Shown here in pieces: positions 41,762-41,776 of a DNA stretch of 41,776 nucleotides. Both the position numbers and the translations under genes were made by a program. Location: positions 1 through 41,776 of the forward strand of contig CALBRY010000132.1 of assembly GCA_937927665.1 (NCBI GenBank), given 5' to 3'. The DNA comes from an uncultured Chloroflexota bacterium (GTDB lineage: Bacteria; Chloroflexota; Anaerolineae; Aggregatilineales; Phototrophicaceae). Position 1 is the stretch's first letter, and each line of letters begins with the position of its first letter. A model generated the notes under the pieces. That model was not told the DNA's origin. It ran no database searches and saw only the letters and a program-made list of their open reading frames with translations.

Positions 41762-41776
41762 GAAGCCCTAGCGAGC

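Overview
The window looks like an accessory island in a Chloroflexota genome, probably an Anaerolineae-like lineage. The evidence is indirect: there are Thr/Pro/Ser-rich linkers between membrane anchors and exported domains, LysM-bearing wall enzymes, C39-peptidase/TPR proteins, and a multicopper oxidase next to a ZIP-type metal transporter. Taxonomy is inferred from style only. No rRNA or tRNA was seen.

Layout. 1-1.8 kb: the edge of an integrated element, with a 5'-truncated P-loop ATPase, a LexA-like winged-helix protein without protease domain, and a DinD C-terminal stub. 1.8-7.4 kb: a CmtR-like repressor with a P1B-type ATPase (unusual CSC motif), then on the other strand a two-component system whose sensor has a Met-rich extracytoplasmic loop, followed by a secreted Met/His-repeat protein. 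7.4-10.7 kb: a decayed cluster with an intact YceI-like protein, a ZIP-transporter fusion broken by two nonsense codons and a frameshift, a frameshifted and truncated multicopper oxidase, and two transposase stubs. 10.8-18.3 kb: copper delivery (SCO1, a CopC-CopD-PCuAC fusion), an exported His/Glu-rich protein, a LysM L,D-transpeptidase, a methyltransferase and a C39 peptidase/TPR protein. 18.5-19.1 kb: a scar joining a broken C39-protein paralogue to a P-type ATPase fragment. 19.1-25.0 kb: a membrane quality-control operon with a tandem parvulin chaperone, HflK, HflC and a second HflK fused to a cation diffusion facilitator membrane domain. 25.2-37.3 kb: thiol-oxidation proteins (three DsbA-like, one DsbB-like), a second two-component system, a cytochrome c lipoprotein, a DUF1385 protein, a LysM-M23 peptidase, a PCuAC chaperone, a second methyltransferase, an SRPBCC protein and a CPC-type P1B ATPase. 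37.4-40.4 kb: an SPC-type P1B ATPase with a SmtB/CzrA-like repressor and two candidate operators. 40.5-41.8 kb: a dead integrase-type transposase, then a compact structured region with a pseudoknot that resembles a HEARO/omega RNA.

Together the genes form a multi-metal and envelope-stress island. Soft-metal exporters are controlled by dedicated ArsR-family sensors. A probable copper/silver-sensing two-component system sits with a Met-rich secreted protein. Copper chaperones feed cuproenzymes, and Dsb, parvulin and SPFH proteins maintain the envelope proteome that thiophilic metals damage. The most novel items are the CDF-HflK fusion operon, the 3'-end structured RNA candidate, and three P1B ATPases with three different TM6 metal motifs (CSC, CPC, SPC). 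Many broken genes show that the island was assembled and pruned by mobile elements.
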